Source: Bradyrhizobium frederickii
GTDB taxonomy: Bacteria; Pseudomonadota; Alphaproteobacteria; Rhizobiales; Xanthobacteraceae
Length of the DNA: 64,000 bases
Assembly: GCF_004570865.1 (NCBI RefSeq)
Contig: NZ_SPQS01000005.1
Coordinates: 310,001-374,000 of the forward strand
Direction of reading: 5' to 3'
Shown here: positions 35,720 to 43,912 of the stretch, piece by piece
Layout of the letters: every line of letters starts with the position of its first letter
Position numbering within the stretch: position 1 is the stretch's first letter
Translations under genes and position numbers: made by a program
Notes under the pieces: generated by a model
What the model saw: only the letters and a program-made list of their open reading frames with translations
What the model was told of the DNA's origin: nothing
Database searches by the model: none

Positions 35720-37078
35720 ATGAGATCGATGCTTGCGGCAACCTTGATGTTTGCGGCCGCCACGGCTGCGAACGCCCAGATGACGACGCAGCAGATCCCC
35801 GGCACCAAGCCGAAGACGGTCCAGACCGTGCCGATCCAGCCTCCGGCGATGCAGACACCGTCGGCAACGGCGGATGCCATGGCAAAAGCCGAGCGGTTGG
35901 CGCTGCAATCCGACCTCGCCTGGGTCGGCCAGTACAACGGCGCCATCACCGGCGACGTCAGCGAGCGCCTGGTCAACGCCATCAAGGAATACCAGAAGGC
36001 GAAGGGCGGCAAGCCAACCGGCGTGCTCAATCCGCAAGAGCGCGCCGCGCTCGCCGAGTCGGCACGAAAGAAGCAGGACAGCGTCGGCTGGAAGATCGTG
36101 ACGGAGCCGACCAGCGGCGCCCGGCTCGGCATCCCCTCGAAACTGGTGCCGCAGCAGGCGAGCGACGCCAACGGCTCGAAATGGACCTCGCCGACCGGAA
36201 CCGTGCAGGTGCTGCTCAGCCGCCGCAAGGAGGCGAACCCGACTACGGCAAAACTCGCGGAGCTGGAGAAGGAGCCGTCCGGGCGCAAGGTCGACTACAC
36301 CGTGGTGAAGCCCGACTTCTTCGTGCTGTCGGGCTTGCAAGGCCAGAAGAAGTTCTATGTCCGCGGCACCTTCAAGGGCGACGAGGTCCGCACCATGACG
36401 ATCCTCTACGACCAGGCGACCGAGAACACGGTCGAGCCGGTCGTGATCGCGATGTCGAGTGCGTTCAATGCGTTCCCGTCGGGACCGCAGGCCGGGCCGC
36501 CGCCGCGCAAGACCGTCGAATACGGCACCGGAATCGTCGTCAGCGACGACGGCGCGATCGTTGCCGACCGCCTCGTCACCGACGGCTGCCTCGCGATCAC
36601 CATCGCCGGCCATGGCAATGCCGACCGTCTCGCCGAGGACAAGGAGCGCGGTCTCGCGCTGTTGCACATCTATGGCGCGCGCGGCCTGAAGCCGTTCAGC
36701 CTCACTGGCGGCGCGGCAAAGACCAATGTCGATGTCGTCGGCATCGCCGATCCGCAGAGCCAGGGCGGCGCGGGCGGCGTGTCGGTCGTCAAGGCCGCGC
36801 TGGCGCCGGTCCCGAGCAGCGAGTCCATGCTGTCGCCACCGCCGGCGATCGGGTTTTCCGGTGCTCCGGCGATCGATGGCGAGGGCAGGTTCGCCGGCAT
36901 CGCGCTGTTGAAGCCGGCCATGGTTGCGGGACCTGCGACATCGGTGCCGGCCTCGCAGGCGGTGATGGTGTCCGCGGACGCCGTGCGCGATTTCCTGAGG
37001 GCGAACAATGTCGCGGCGAATGGCACGTCGATGGATGCCAAAGCCGCGATCGTCCGCGTGATCTGCGTGCGGAAGTAA
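35720..37078 (+). CDS. Exported peptidoglycan-binding-like, trypsin-fold protein lacking protease residues
   Basis: 452 aa from ATG 35720, which gives a clean signal peptide (MRSMLAATLMFAAATAANAQ). A peptidoglycan-binding-like helical unit (~residues 50-112, WVGQYNGAITGDVSERLVNA) is followed by a trypsin-like domain (~290-450). Its catalytic triad is broken: the usual His motif (TNAHVV) reads ADRLVTDG, the Asp motif (DLALL) reads GLALLHI, and only the Ser motif survives as GFSGAPAID. It is therefore likely a non-catalytic, periplasmic fold. In-frame sequence upstream (to 35657) has no signal peptide. Confidence 0.8.
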   Translation: MRSMLAATLMFAAATAANAQMTTQQIPGTKPKTVQTVPIQPPAMQTPSATADAMAKAERLALQSDLAWVGQYNGAITGDVSERLVNAIKEYQKAKGGKPTGVLNPQERAALAESARKKQDSVGWKIVTEPTSGARLGIPSKLVPQQASDANGSKWTSPTGTVQVLLSRRKEANPTTAKLAELEKEPSGRKVDYTVVKPDFFVLSGLQGQKKFYVRGTFKGDEVRTMTILYDQATENTVEPVVIAMSSAFNAFPSGPQAGPPPRKTVEYGTGIVVSDDGAIVADRLVTDGCLAITIAGHGNADRLAEDKERGLALLHIYGARGLKPFSLTGGAAKTNVDVVGIADPQSQGGAGGVSVVKAALAPVPSSESMLSPPPAIGFSGAPAIDGEGRFAGIALLKPAMVAGPATSVPASQAVMVSADAVRDFLRANNVAANGTSMDAKAAIVRVICVRK

Positions 37079-37100
37079 GACGGGCAACGTCACCGCTCTC

Positions 37101-37239
37101 TCTCTCGTGTCCCGGACGCGGCGCGGCATGAAATGCTGCTCCGCTGAGCCGGGACCCACGCGTCGACAGCTCCGCTTGCGGCCTCTCGGCCCCGGCTCGG
37201 CAGCACCGCTTGCACGCTGCGCTTTGTCCGGGGCAGGAG
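37101..37239. repeat. Intergenic palindromic repeat, family B-like copy
   Basis: CTCTCGTGTCCCGGACGCGGCGC at the left and GCTGCGCTTTGTCCGGGGCAGGAG at the right form long imperfect arms, with CCGCTGAGCCGGGACCCACG and CGGCCCCGGCTCGGCAGC between. Related to the two copies flanking the phosphoesterase gene at 57.7-58.7 kb. Confidence 0.7.
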
Positions 37240-37455
37240 ACCGATCGGCACCGCCTTACGTACGACTACTGGTCCAGTAATGGTACGGATTCGCTGGCAT
37301 TCCCCATTTCGCCATCATCGCTACTGCTGATTCGGACCTCCGCGATCCCCTTTGGATCGGGCCGGCACGTCCTGAGCGAGAAGAGCTCAGCATCGAGATC
37401 GATGCACGTTCGCGTGGCGTATTCTGACCCAAGCACTCCAAAGGATTGATCTCAA
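37240..37455. other. Presumed promoter/leader region of the ParA-like gene, no gene
   Basis: About 215 nt with visibly lower GC than the flanking genes and no credible coding frame. It probably contains the promoter of the downstream ParA-like gene. No recognisable centromere-like (parS) palindrome was seen. Confidence 0.4.
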
Positions 37456-38199
37456 ATGCACACGATCGTACTGGCCACCCAAAAGGGTGGTAGCGGCAAG
37501 AGCACGCTTGCCGTCGGCCTCGCGCTCGCGGCCAAGCAGGCCGGCTTCACCGTCCGCCTGATCGAGACCGACCCGCAGGGCACCCTGTCCAACTGGCAGC
37601 GCCGCCGCACCGCCGATGATGTCGTCGTCGAGCCGATCTACCATGCCGCCGACATCGAGCCGCGCCTGAAGATGCTGGCTGACAGCGGCCTGCAGCTCGC
37701 GATCGTCGACACCGCCGCCGGCCTGTCCGCCGCCACCACCGCTGCGATCCGCCATTCCAATCTCTGCCTGATCCCGGCCCGCCCGAGCGTCGCCGACATC
37801 GAGGCGACGGCCTCGACGCTCAGCGTCGCGCGCGCCTGGAAGCGGCCCTACAGCTTCGTGCTCAACCAGACGCCGATCCGGGGCCAGCGCATCGACAACG
37901 CCGCTGGCGCGCTCGCCGAGGAAGCTTCGCTCGATCTCGCTGAGGTGCTCGCGCGCCCGCTGATCGTGATGCGCAATGATCATCAGGATTCGCTCGCCAG
38001 CGGTCTTGCCGTGAGCGAATTCGCGCCGAACGGCAAGTCTGCGGACGAGATCCGCGGCCTCTGGTGCTGGATCGCGGCCCGGCTCGAGCTTGACGCCACG
38101 ATCAATGTCCTGATCGACCGGGTGATGTCGGCCGCGGACGGCATGCTGCATGTCGCCGCCGATCTTGCGGCGGACGAGACCACGACACTGGCGTCCTGA
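37456..38199 (+). CDS. Orphan ParA/MinD-type P-loop ATPase
   Basis: 247 aa with the deviant Walker A KGGSGKST (residues 10-17) characteristic of ParA/MinD ATPases, and Walker A' LAIVDTAAGLSAAT. ParA-type ATPases position chromosomes, plasmids or protein cargo. There is no parB, parS-like site or chemotaxis/carbon-microcompartment gene beside it, and mutM is convergent. It therefore belongs to the orphan ParA class; cargo unknown. It is preceded by a 215-nt lower-GC leader. Confidence 0.88.
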   Translation: MHTIVLATQKGGSGKSTLAVGLALAAKQAGFTVRLIETDPQGTLSNWQRRRTADDVVVEPIYHAADIEPRLKMLADSGLQLAIVDTAAGLSAATTAAIRHSNLCLIPARPSVADIEATASTLSVARAWKRPYSFVLNQTPIRGQRIDNAAGALAEEASLDLAEVLARPLIVMRNDHQDSLASGLAVSEFAPNGKSADEIRGLWCWIAARLELDATINVLIDRVMSAADGMLHVAADLAADETTTLAS

Positions 38200-38252
38200 G
38201 CGGGGCGATCGCTCGGACGGCAGCCGGCCCTTCACCATCCGAAGGGCCCCAG

Positions 38253-38307
38253 CGACGAAGCAATCCAGGCTCTTCCTCGGAAAGAATCTGGATTGTTTCG
38301 CTGCGCT
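38253..38307. repeat. Short intergenic palindrome, family H
   Basis: CGACGAAGCAATCCAG ... CTGGATTGTTTCGCTGCG: imperfect 14-nt arms around a short loop with TTCCTCGGAAAGAA. Lies between convergent parA and mutM, so could serve as a bidirectional terminator. Confidence 0.7.
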
Positions 38308-38329
38308 CCATCTGGGCTACGGCACTACC

Positions 38330-39229
38330 TCACTTCTGACATTTCGGACACCAGAACGTCGATCGTCCGTTCTGCGTAAACCGCTTGATCGTGCCGCCGC
38401 AGCCCGGCGTCGTACATTTCTCGCCCTCGCGGTCATAGACCTTGAACGAGTGTTGGAAATAGCCGAGCTCGCCGGAGGTCTGGCGATGATCGCGCAGACT
38501 GGATCCGCCGGCCTTGATGGCATCGTTCAGCACAGTGTGAATCGCGCCGACCAGTCGCTTGGCATGATCGGTCGGCTCGCCCCCGCCGACGCCCTTGCGG
38601 CCCTTGGTCGCGAGCGTCGCGGCGATCCGGCGCGGCGACAGATGCGAGCGATGCAGCGCCTCGCAGACATAGATGTTGCCGAGCCCGGCAACCACGCGCT
38701 GGTCGAGCAGCGCCGCCTTCAGGCTGGTGGTCTTGCCGGCGCAGGCCCGCGCCAGCATCGCGGCGTCGAATTCGTTGCCGAGCGGCTCGGGACCGAGCCC
38801 GCGCAGCAACGGCTCGTCTTCGAGCGCGTTGCGCGCTATCACTTTCATGTAGCCGAAGCGGCGCGGATCGTTGAACACGATGTCGGCGCCGGAGGACATC
38901 CGAAACAACACGTGGTCATGCGCGGAATCCTTACCCCGCGGATAGTGAAATTCGCCGGGCACGGCGTCGTTGTCCGGCTTGATGACACGGAACGAGCCCG
39001 ACATGCCCAGATGCATCAGCAGCACATCGCCGGAGGCAAGGTCCGCCATGAGATATTTTGCCCGGCGGCCGAGCCCCGTGACGACCTGCCCCTGCAGCCG
39101 GGCGACGAAATCCGGCTGGAACGGAAAGCGCAGGTCCCGCCGGCGAGCCTCAGCTTTGAGGATCTTTGCGCCCTCCATGACGGGCTGAAGGCCGCGGCGG
39201 ACGGTCTCGACTTCGGGCAATTCAGGCAT
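38330..39229 (-). CDS. mutM: Formamidopyrimidine-DNA glycosylase MutM
   Basis: Removes 8-oxoguanine and formamidopyrimidine. Starts MPELPEVET, giving the catalytic Pro2 and Glu3. The H2TH region has [19 protein letters not shown], and the C-terminal zinc finger has four cysteines ([11 protein letters not shown] and FWCPKCQK). Length 299 aa is normal. It is divergent from ubiE with 81 nt between. Together with addAB, katG and oxyR it makes this window rich in genome-protection functions. Confidence 0.96.
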   Translation of the reverse strand: MPELPEVETVRRGLQPVMEGAKILKAEARRRDLRFPFQPDFVARLQGQVVTGLGRRAKYLMADLASGDVLLMHLGMSGSFRVIKPDNDAVPGEFHYPRGKDSAHDHVLFRMSSGADIVFNDPRRFGYMKVIARNALEDEPLLRGLGPEPLGNEFDAAMLARACAGKTTSLKAALLDQRVVAGLGNIYVCEALHRSHLSPRRIAATLATKGRKGVGGGEPTDHAKRLVGAIHTVLNDAIKAGGSSLRDHRQTSGELGYFQHSFKVYDREGEKCTTPGCGGTIKRFTQNGRSTFWCPKCQK

Positions 39230-39310
39230 GGTCAGGCATTCACCTTATGAGGGCGGTGTGATAGCGCCATTGCGGCGGGCGCGCTATGGTCCGCCCAGTG
39301 GAGTAGAGTA

Positions 39311-40072
39311 ATGGATCGGCCGGGCGAAACCACGCATTTTGGCTTCAAAGACGTCCCTCTCGGGGACAAGCAGACGCTGGTGAACGACGTGTTTCACAGC
39401 GTGGCGTCGCGCTATGATCTGATGAACGACCTGATGTCCGGCGGCCTGCACCGGGTCTGGAAGGACATCATGATCGCGGCGCTCGACCCGCCCAGAAGCG
39501 ACCGGCCGTTCGCATTGCTCGACGTCGCCGGCGGCACCGGCGACATCTCGTTCCGCGCCGCCAAGGCCGCGGGTACCGGCTTCCATGCCACCGTCTGCGA
39601 CATCAACGCGGACATGCTGGCGGTGGGCCGCGAGCGCGCCGTCAGGCGGCATCTCGAAACCCGGGTGGATTTCGTCGAAGGCAATGCCGAAGCGCTTGGC
39701 TTCGCCGACCGCAGCTTCGACGCCTATACGATCGCTTTCGGCATTCGCAACGTGCCCCGGATCGATCTGGCGCTACGCGAGGCCTATCGCGTGCTCAAGC
39801 CCGGCAGCCGCTTCCTCTGCCTGGAATTCTCCACCGTCGAGATCCCCGGGCTCGATCGCCTCTATGACCTGTTCTCGTTCAAGGTGATCCCGCCGCTCGG
39901 CCGCATGATCACGGGCGATGCCGAATCCTACCAATATCTCGTCGAATCGATCCGCAAGTTTCCGAAGCCGAACGCCTTCGCCGACATGATCCGCGACGCC
40001 GGCTTTTCCCGCGTCAGCTGGCAGACATTGTCCGGCGGCATCGTCGCACTGCATTCGGGCTGGCGTTTGTGA
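39311..40072 (+). CDS. ubiE: Ubiquinone/menaquinone C-methyltransferase UbiE
   Basis: SAM-dependent C-methylation in ubiquinone synthesis. Motifs: [15 protein letters not shown] (motif I), [14 protein letters not shown], and the family signature [20 protein letters not shown] followed by LEFS. Length 253 aa is typical. The stop overlaps the ubiB GTG (GTGA), so the two are coupled. It starts the ubiE-ubiB-coaBC-dut cluster. Confidence 0.96.
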   Translation: MDRPGETTHFGFKDVPLGDKQTLVNDVFHSVASRYDLMNDLMSGGLHRVWKDIMIAALDPPRSDRPFALLDVAGGTGDISFRAAKAAGTGFHATVCDINADMLAVGRERAVRRHLETRVDFVEGNAEALGFADRSFDAYTIAFGIRNVPRIDLALREAYRVLKPGSRFLCLEFSTVEIPGLDRLYDLFSFKVIPPLGRMITGDAESYQYLVESIRKFPKPNAFADMIRDAGFSRVSWQTLSGGIVALHSGWRL

Positions 40073-41643
40073 TCTCTGCCTTCACCCACATTTCGCGCCT
40101 GATCCGCGCCGCGTTCGTGTTTGCGCGCGAGGGCGTGTTCGGTTCGGTCGATCCGAGCCTGGTGCCGCCGCCGGGACAACTCGCGCTGAAGCTGGCGCGC
40201 CTCGTCGAGCGGCGCGGCGTCAAGCACGGCCCACGAATCTCGCGCGCGCTGACGCGGATGGGCCCGGCCTATCTCAAGCTCGGACAATTCCTGGCCACGC
40301 GTCCCGACGTCGTCGGCGTCATCATGGCCCGCGACCTCGAAAGCCTGCAGGATCGCCTGCCGCCGTTTCCGCAGGACGAAGCCGAGGCCGCCATCGCGAC
40401 GTCGCTGGAGCGGCCGCTGAAGGACATCTTCGTGAGCTTCGGGCCGGCCGTCGCGGCCGCCTCGATCGCGCAGGTGCATCGCGGCGAAGTCCTGCATGAC
40501 GGCATCCGCAAGTCGGTCGCGGTCAAGGTGCTTCGGCCGAACGTCGCCGCGCGTTTCCGCCGCGATCTCTCCGACTTCTTCTTCGTCGCATACAAGGCCG
40601 AGACCTACTCGGCGGAAGCGCGGCGGCTGCGCCTGATCGAAGTCATCAACACCATGTCGCGCTCGGTCGCCATGGAGATGGACCTGCGGCTGGAGGCGGC
40701 TGCGCTGTCGGAGATGGCGGAGAACACGCGCGACGATCCCGACTTCCGCGTGCCGAGCGTCGACTGGGATCGCACCACGCACAACGTGCTGACGATGGAA
40801 TGGATCGACGGCATCGCGCTGAACGATCACAAGCGCCTTGCAGAGGCGCGGGTCGACCTGCCCGATCTCGGCCGCAAGGTGATCCAGAGTTTTCTGCGCC
40901 ACGCGCTGCGCGACGGTTTCTTCCACGCCGACATGCATCCGGGCAATCTGTTCCTCGATGACGCCGGCCGTCTCGTCGCGGTCGATTTCGGCATCATGGG
41001 CCGGCTCGGCATGAAGGAGCGGCGCTTCCTCGCCGAAATCCTGCTCGGCTTCATCACCCGGGATTATCGCCGCGTCGCCGAGGTGCATTTCGAGGCGGGC
41101 TACGTGCCCGCGCATCACTCGGTCGAGAATTTCGCGCAAGCCATCCGCGCCATCGGCGAGCCGATCCACAATCGCACGGCGGAAGAGATCTCGATGGCGC
41201 GGCTGCTGACGCTGCTGCTCGAGGTCACCGGCCTGTTCGACATGAGGACGCGGCCCGAGCTGATCCTGCTCCAGAAGACCATGGTCGTGGTCGAAGGCGT
41301 GGCGCGCGGCTTCGATCCCAGGCTCGACATCTGGAAGGTCGCCGACCCTGTGGTGCGCGAATGGATCGAGCGCAATCTCGGACCCGTAGGCCGGGTGCAG
41401 GGCGCGCTCGCCGGGACCGGGGACATTGCGCGCGTGCTGATGCGCCTGCCGGAGATCGCCGAGCGATCGGTGAAGGTGCTTGAGCAGCTCGAAACCATGA
41501 CGCGGGACGGCATCAGGCTGTCGCCGGAGAGCATCGCAGCGATGGGCCGTAGCGAGGGGCGCAAGAACCGTTGGCGCACCGTCGCGCTCTGGATCATCGC
41601 CGCAACTTTCATCGGTATCCTGATCGCCGTCCGGAATTTGTGA
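40069..41643 (+). CDS. ubiB: Ubiquinone biosynthesis regulatory protein kinase UbiB
   Basis: COQ8/ADCK-type atypical kinase/ATPase required for ubiquinone synthesis. Seen are the KxGQ motif ([12 protein letters not shown]), the Ala-rich loop in [13 protein letters not shown], the catalytic-loop [14 protein letters not shown] and metal-binding [11 protein letters not shown]-terminal hydrophobic stretch ([14 protein letters not shown]) anchors it in the membrane. Length 524 aa. GTG start at 40069 is dictated by overlap with ubiE. Its stop codon forms the first base triplet of a palindromic site upstream of coaBC. Confidence 0.95.
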   Translation: MISAFTHISRLIRAAFVFAREGVFGSVDPSLVPPPGQLALKLARLVERRGVKHGPRISRALTRMGPAYLKLGQFLATRPDVVGVIMARDLESLQDRLPPFPQDEAEAAIATSLERPLKDIFVSFGPAVAAASIAQVHRGEVLHDGIRKSVAVKVLRPNVAARFRRDLSDFFFVAYKAETYSAEARRLRLIEVINTMSRSVAMEMDLRLEAAALSEMAENTRDDPDFRVPSVDWDRTTHNVLTMEWIDGIALNDHKRLAEARVDLPDLGRKVIQSFLRHALRDGFFHADMHPGNLFLDDAGRLVAVDFGIMGRLGMKERRFLAEILLGFITRDYRRVAEVHFEAGYVPAHHSVENFAQAIRAIGEPIHNRTAEEISMARLLTLLLEVTGLFDMRTRPELILLQKTMVVVEGVARGFDPRLDIWKVADPVVREWIERNLGPVGRVQGALAGTGDIARVLMRLPEIAERSVKVLEQLETMTRDGIRLSPESIAAMGRSEGRKNRWRTVALWIIAATFIGILIAVRNL

Positions 41644-41681
41644 TTGCATTGCAATCACTCGGATGATAGCATCGCTATCAT
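41641..41681. promoter_or_regulatory. Two tandem palindromes, candidate operator of coaBC
   Basis: TGATTGCA-T-TGCAATCA (41641-41657) and ATGATAGC-ATC-GCTATCAT (41663-41681); both have perfect 8-bp arms. Centres are 23 bp apart, about two helical turns. The half-site TGATAGCA equals the half-site I recall for the FitA antitoxin operator of Neisseria. They end 18 nt before the coaBC start, whose product begins with a FitA-like DNA-binding domain. Confidence 0.75.
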
Positions 41682-41699
41682 TCCGTGCTGGAGGGCGCC

Positions 41700-43151
41700 G
41701 TGGCAAGCCTGACCATCCGCAAGCTCGACGACACCGTCAAAACCTATTTGCGGCTGCGCTCGGCCAAGAATCGCAGATCGGTCGAGGAAGAGGTCCGGGT
41801 CATCCTGCGAGAGCTGATCGAGGGCCGCGAGGAGCCGCTGACGCCGTTCTCGGCGCCGCCAACAGCATCCACTGCCCCGACGCCGCAGCGCACCGGAGCG
41901 ATTCCCGAGGCCAGCGTCACCCTGATCATCGGCGGCGGCATCGCGGCCTATAAATCGCTGGACCTGATCCGCCGGCTGAAGGAGCGCCGCATCGAGGTCC
42001 GCTGTGTGCTGACCAAGGCGGCACAGCAGTTCGTCACGCCGCTGGCGGCGAGCGCGCTGTCGCATGAGCGCGTCTATACCGACCTGTTCGACCCCCAGAG
42101 CGAGTTCGACGCCGGACACATTCGCCTCGCGCGCGACTGCGACCTGATCGTGGTGGCGCCGGCCACCGCCGACCTGATGGCGAAGATGGCCAATGGCCAT
42201 GCCGACGATCTCGCCAGCGCCATCCTGCTTGCGACCAACCGCAAGGTGCTGCTGGCGCCGGCGATGAATCCGCTGATGTGGAGCAATGCGGCCACGCGCC
42301 GCAATGTCACCCAGCTTCAGCGCGACGGCGTGGTGCTGATTGGGCCCAATTCCGGCGAGATGGCGGAGGCGGGGGAGGCCGGCGTCGGCCGGATGTCCGA
42401 GGCGATCGAGATCGCCAATGCCGCCGAGCGGCTGCTGCGGCCGCCGGTGCCAAAGCCGCTCGCCGGCAAGCGCGTGCTGATCACCGCAGGCCCCACGCAC
42501 GAACCGATCGATCCGGTGCGCTACATCGCCAACCGCTCCTCCGGCAAGCAGGGCTTTGCCATTGCCGCGGCCGCGCAGGCCGCCGGCGCCGAGGTGATCC
42601 TGGTGAGCGGCCCGGTCGATCTCGGCGATCCCGCCGGCGTCACCGTCAAGCATGTCGAATCGGCGCGGCAGATGCTGGAGCAGGTGCAGGCCGCGCTGCC
42701 CGCCGACATCGCTATCTTCGCCGCCGCGGTCGCCGATTGGCGCGTCGCCAATGAGGGCGAGCAGAAGCTGAAGAAGACGTCCGCCGGCATGCCGCCGCTG
42801 CAACTGGTCGAGAACCCCGACATCCTCGCCACGATCTCCAAGCTGACCGACAAGCGCCCGCCGCTGGTGATCGGCTTTGCCGCCGAGACCGAGCACCTCA
42901 TCGACAACGCCAAGTCCAAGCTTGCGCGCAAGGGCTGCGACTGGATCGTCGCCAACGACGTCTCGCCCGCCACCGGCGTGATGGGCGGTGACCGCAACAC
43001 GGTGCATTTGATCAGCCGCAAGAATGGTGAGAAGGACGGCGAGATTACAGTTGATTCCTGGCCGGTGATGACCAAGGAACAGGTCGCCATCGAGCTGGTC
43101 GCGCATGTTGCGAAAACCGTGAGCGGCAAATTTCTGGAGCCGGCATCTTGA
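41700..43151 (+). CDS. coaBC: Ribbon-helix-helix domain fused to phosphopantothenoylcysteine synthase/decarboxylase CoaBC
   Basis: Makes 4'-phosphopantetheine from phosphopantothenate and cysteine for coenzyme A. Residues 1-44 are a FitA/Arc-type RHH ([20 protein letters not shown], then [16 protein letters not shown]). A Pro/Ala/Thr linker (45-70) leads to the flavin-dependent CoaC domain ([34 protein letters not shown]) and the CoaB ligase domain ([20 protein letters not shown]). GTG 41700 is chosen because GGAGG lies five nt upstream and antitoxins of this type begin at ASLTIR; GTG 41685 is possible. Where E. coli has Cys158, this protein aligns with Ala ([10 protein letters not shown]). 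The stop overlaps dut (TTGA). Confidence 0.92.
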   Translation: MASLTIRKLDDTVKTYLRLRSAKNRRSVEEEVRVILRELIEGREEPLTPFSAPPTASTAPTPQRTGAIPEASVTLIIGGGIAAYKSLDLIRRLKERRIEVRCVLTKAAQQFVTPLAASALSHERVYTDLFDPQSEFDAGHIRLARDCDLIVVAPATADLMAKMANGHADDLASAILLATNRKVLLAPAMNPLMWSNAATRRNVTQLQRDGVVLIGPNSGEMAEAGEAGVGRMSEAIEIANAAERLLRPPVPKPLAGKRVLITAGPTHEPIDPVRYIANRSSGKQGFAIAAAAQAAGAEVILVSGPVDLGDPAGVTVKHVESARQMLEQVQAALPADIAIFAAAVADWRVANEGEQKLKKTSAGMPPLQLVENPDILATISKLTDKRPPLVIGFAAETEHLIDNAKSKLARKGCDWIVANDVSPATGVMGGDRNTVHLISRKNGEKDGEITVDSWPVMTKEQVAIELVAHVAKTVSGKFLEPAS

Positions 43152-43606
43152 GCACTGAGGTCACCGTCGAACTGCAGCAACTGGCCCATGCCGACGGCCT
43201 GCCATTGCCGGCCTATCAGACTATGGAGGCCGCCGGGCTCGATTTGATGGCGGCGGTGGCGGACAGCGCGCCGCTGACGCTCGCGCCCGGCCAATACGCG
43301 CTGGTGCCGACGGGGCTTGCGATCGCCTTGCCGCCCGGGCACGAGGCGCAGGTGCGGCCGCGATCGGGACTCGCCGCCAAGCACGGAGTCACCGTGCTGA
43401 ACTCGCCGGGCACGATCGACGCGGACTATCGCGGCGAGATCAAGGTGATCCTGATCAATCACGGCGCGGCACCGTTCGTGATCAAGCGCGGCGAGCGCAT
43501 CGCCCAGATGGTGATCGCGCCCGTGGTGCAGGCCGCGCTGGTTCCCGTCGCCACCTTGTCGGCCACCGATCGCGGCGCCGGCGGCTTCGGCTCGACCGGC
43601 CGCTGA
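43148..43606 (+). CDS. dut: dUTP diphosphatase
   Basis: Hydrolyses dUTP to dUMP, keeping uracil out of DNA and feeding dTMP synthesis. Trimeric dUTPase motifs: AAGLDLMA (1), [10 protein letters not shown] (2), [11 protein letters not shown] (3), RIAQMVIAP (4) and [11 protein letters not shown] (5), all present. 152 aa. TTG start at 43148 overlaps the coaBC stop; a rare start codon may set a lower translation rate. The coaBC-dut (dfp-dut) pairing is widely conserved. Confidence 0.96.
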   Translation: MSTEVTVELQQLAHADGLPLPAYQTMEAAGLDLMAAVADSAPLTLAPGQYALVPTGLAIALPPGHEAQVRPRSGLAAKHGVTVLNSPGTIDADYRGEIKVILINHGAAPFVIKRGERIAQMVIAPVVQAALVPVATLSATDRGAGGFGSTGR

Positions 43607-43626
43607 TACAGCCGCGAGTTGGCTTC

Positions 43627-43680
43627 ACCTCTCCCGCTTGCGGGAGAGGTCGCGGAGCGAAGCGACGCGGGTGAGGGCTC
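43627..43680. repeat. Short intergenic palindrome after dut, family C copy 2
   Basis: ACCTCTCCCGCTTGCGGGAGAGGT is a perfect 24-nt palindrome of the same sequence as in the pnp-katG gap, followed by GCGGAGCGAAGCGACGCGGGTGAGGG. Probably terminates the ubiE-to-dut unit, though no T-tract follows. Confidence 0.8.
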
Positions 43681-43912
43681 TTGCCTCTGGGGGCGCCCCA
43701 TTGCGGAGATTGCCCGCTAACACACGGCAATCTCAGCCGAATCATCCCGAAGAAATACGTGATGGGGAACACCGCCGCCCGCATTTTTTAGGGGCCATCT
43801 TTACGTTCACGATCTGGACTCTTACCGGCGGAGTCACGGTGAGAGTATTGTCTTTTGATTCGCGCGCGACGGGGGTTCGCCGCGCGCAAATTCGTGCGGT
43901 CTTGGGGCAACT
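43681..43912 (+). promoter_or_regulatory. divL leader region
   Basis: 232 nt without a coding frame of note. It contains TTTTTTAGG and CTTTTGATTCG AT-rich patches and a GC hairpin (GCGCGCG ... CGCGCGC, ~43861-43887) ~30 nt before the divL ATG. No clear -35/-10 or CtrA box was seen. Confidence 0.35.

Noticed and set aside
37101..37239. parS-like centromere for the ParA-like gene.
   Set aside because: The palindromes here belong to a dispersed repeat family seen elsewhere, not a ParB target.
37210..37449. Small frame of 79 codons before the ParA-like gene.
   Set aside because: No ribosome site of note, begins inside a palindromic repeat and has no family or codon-bias support.
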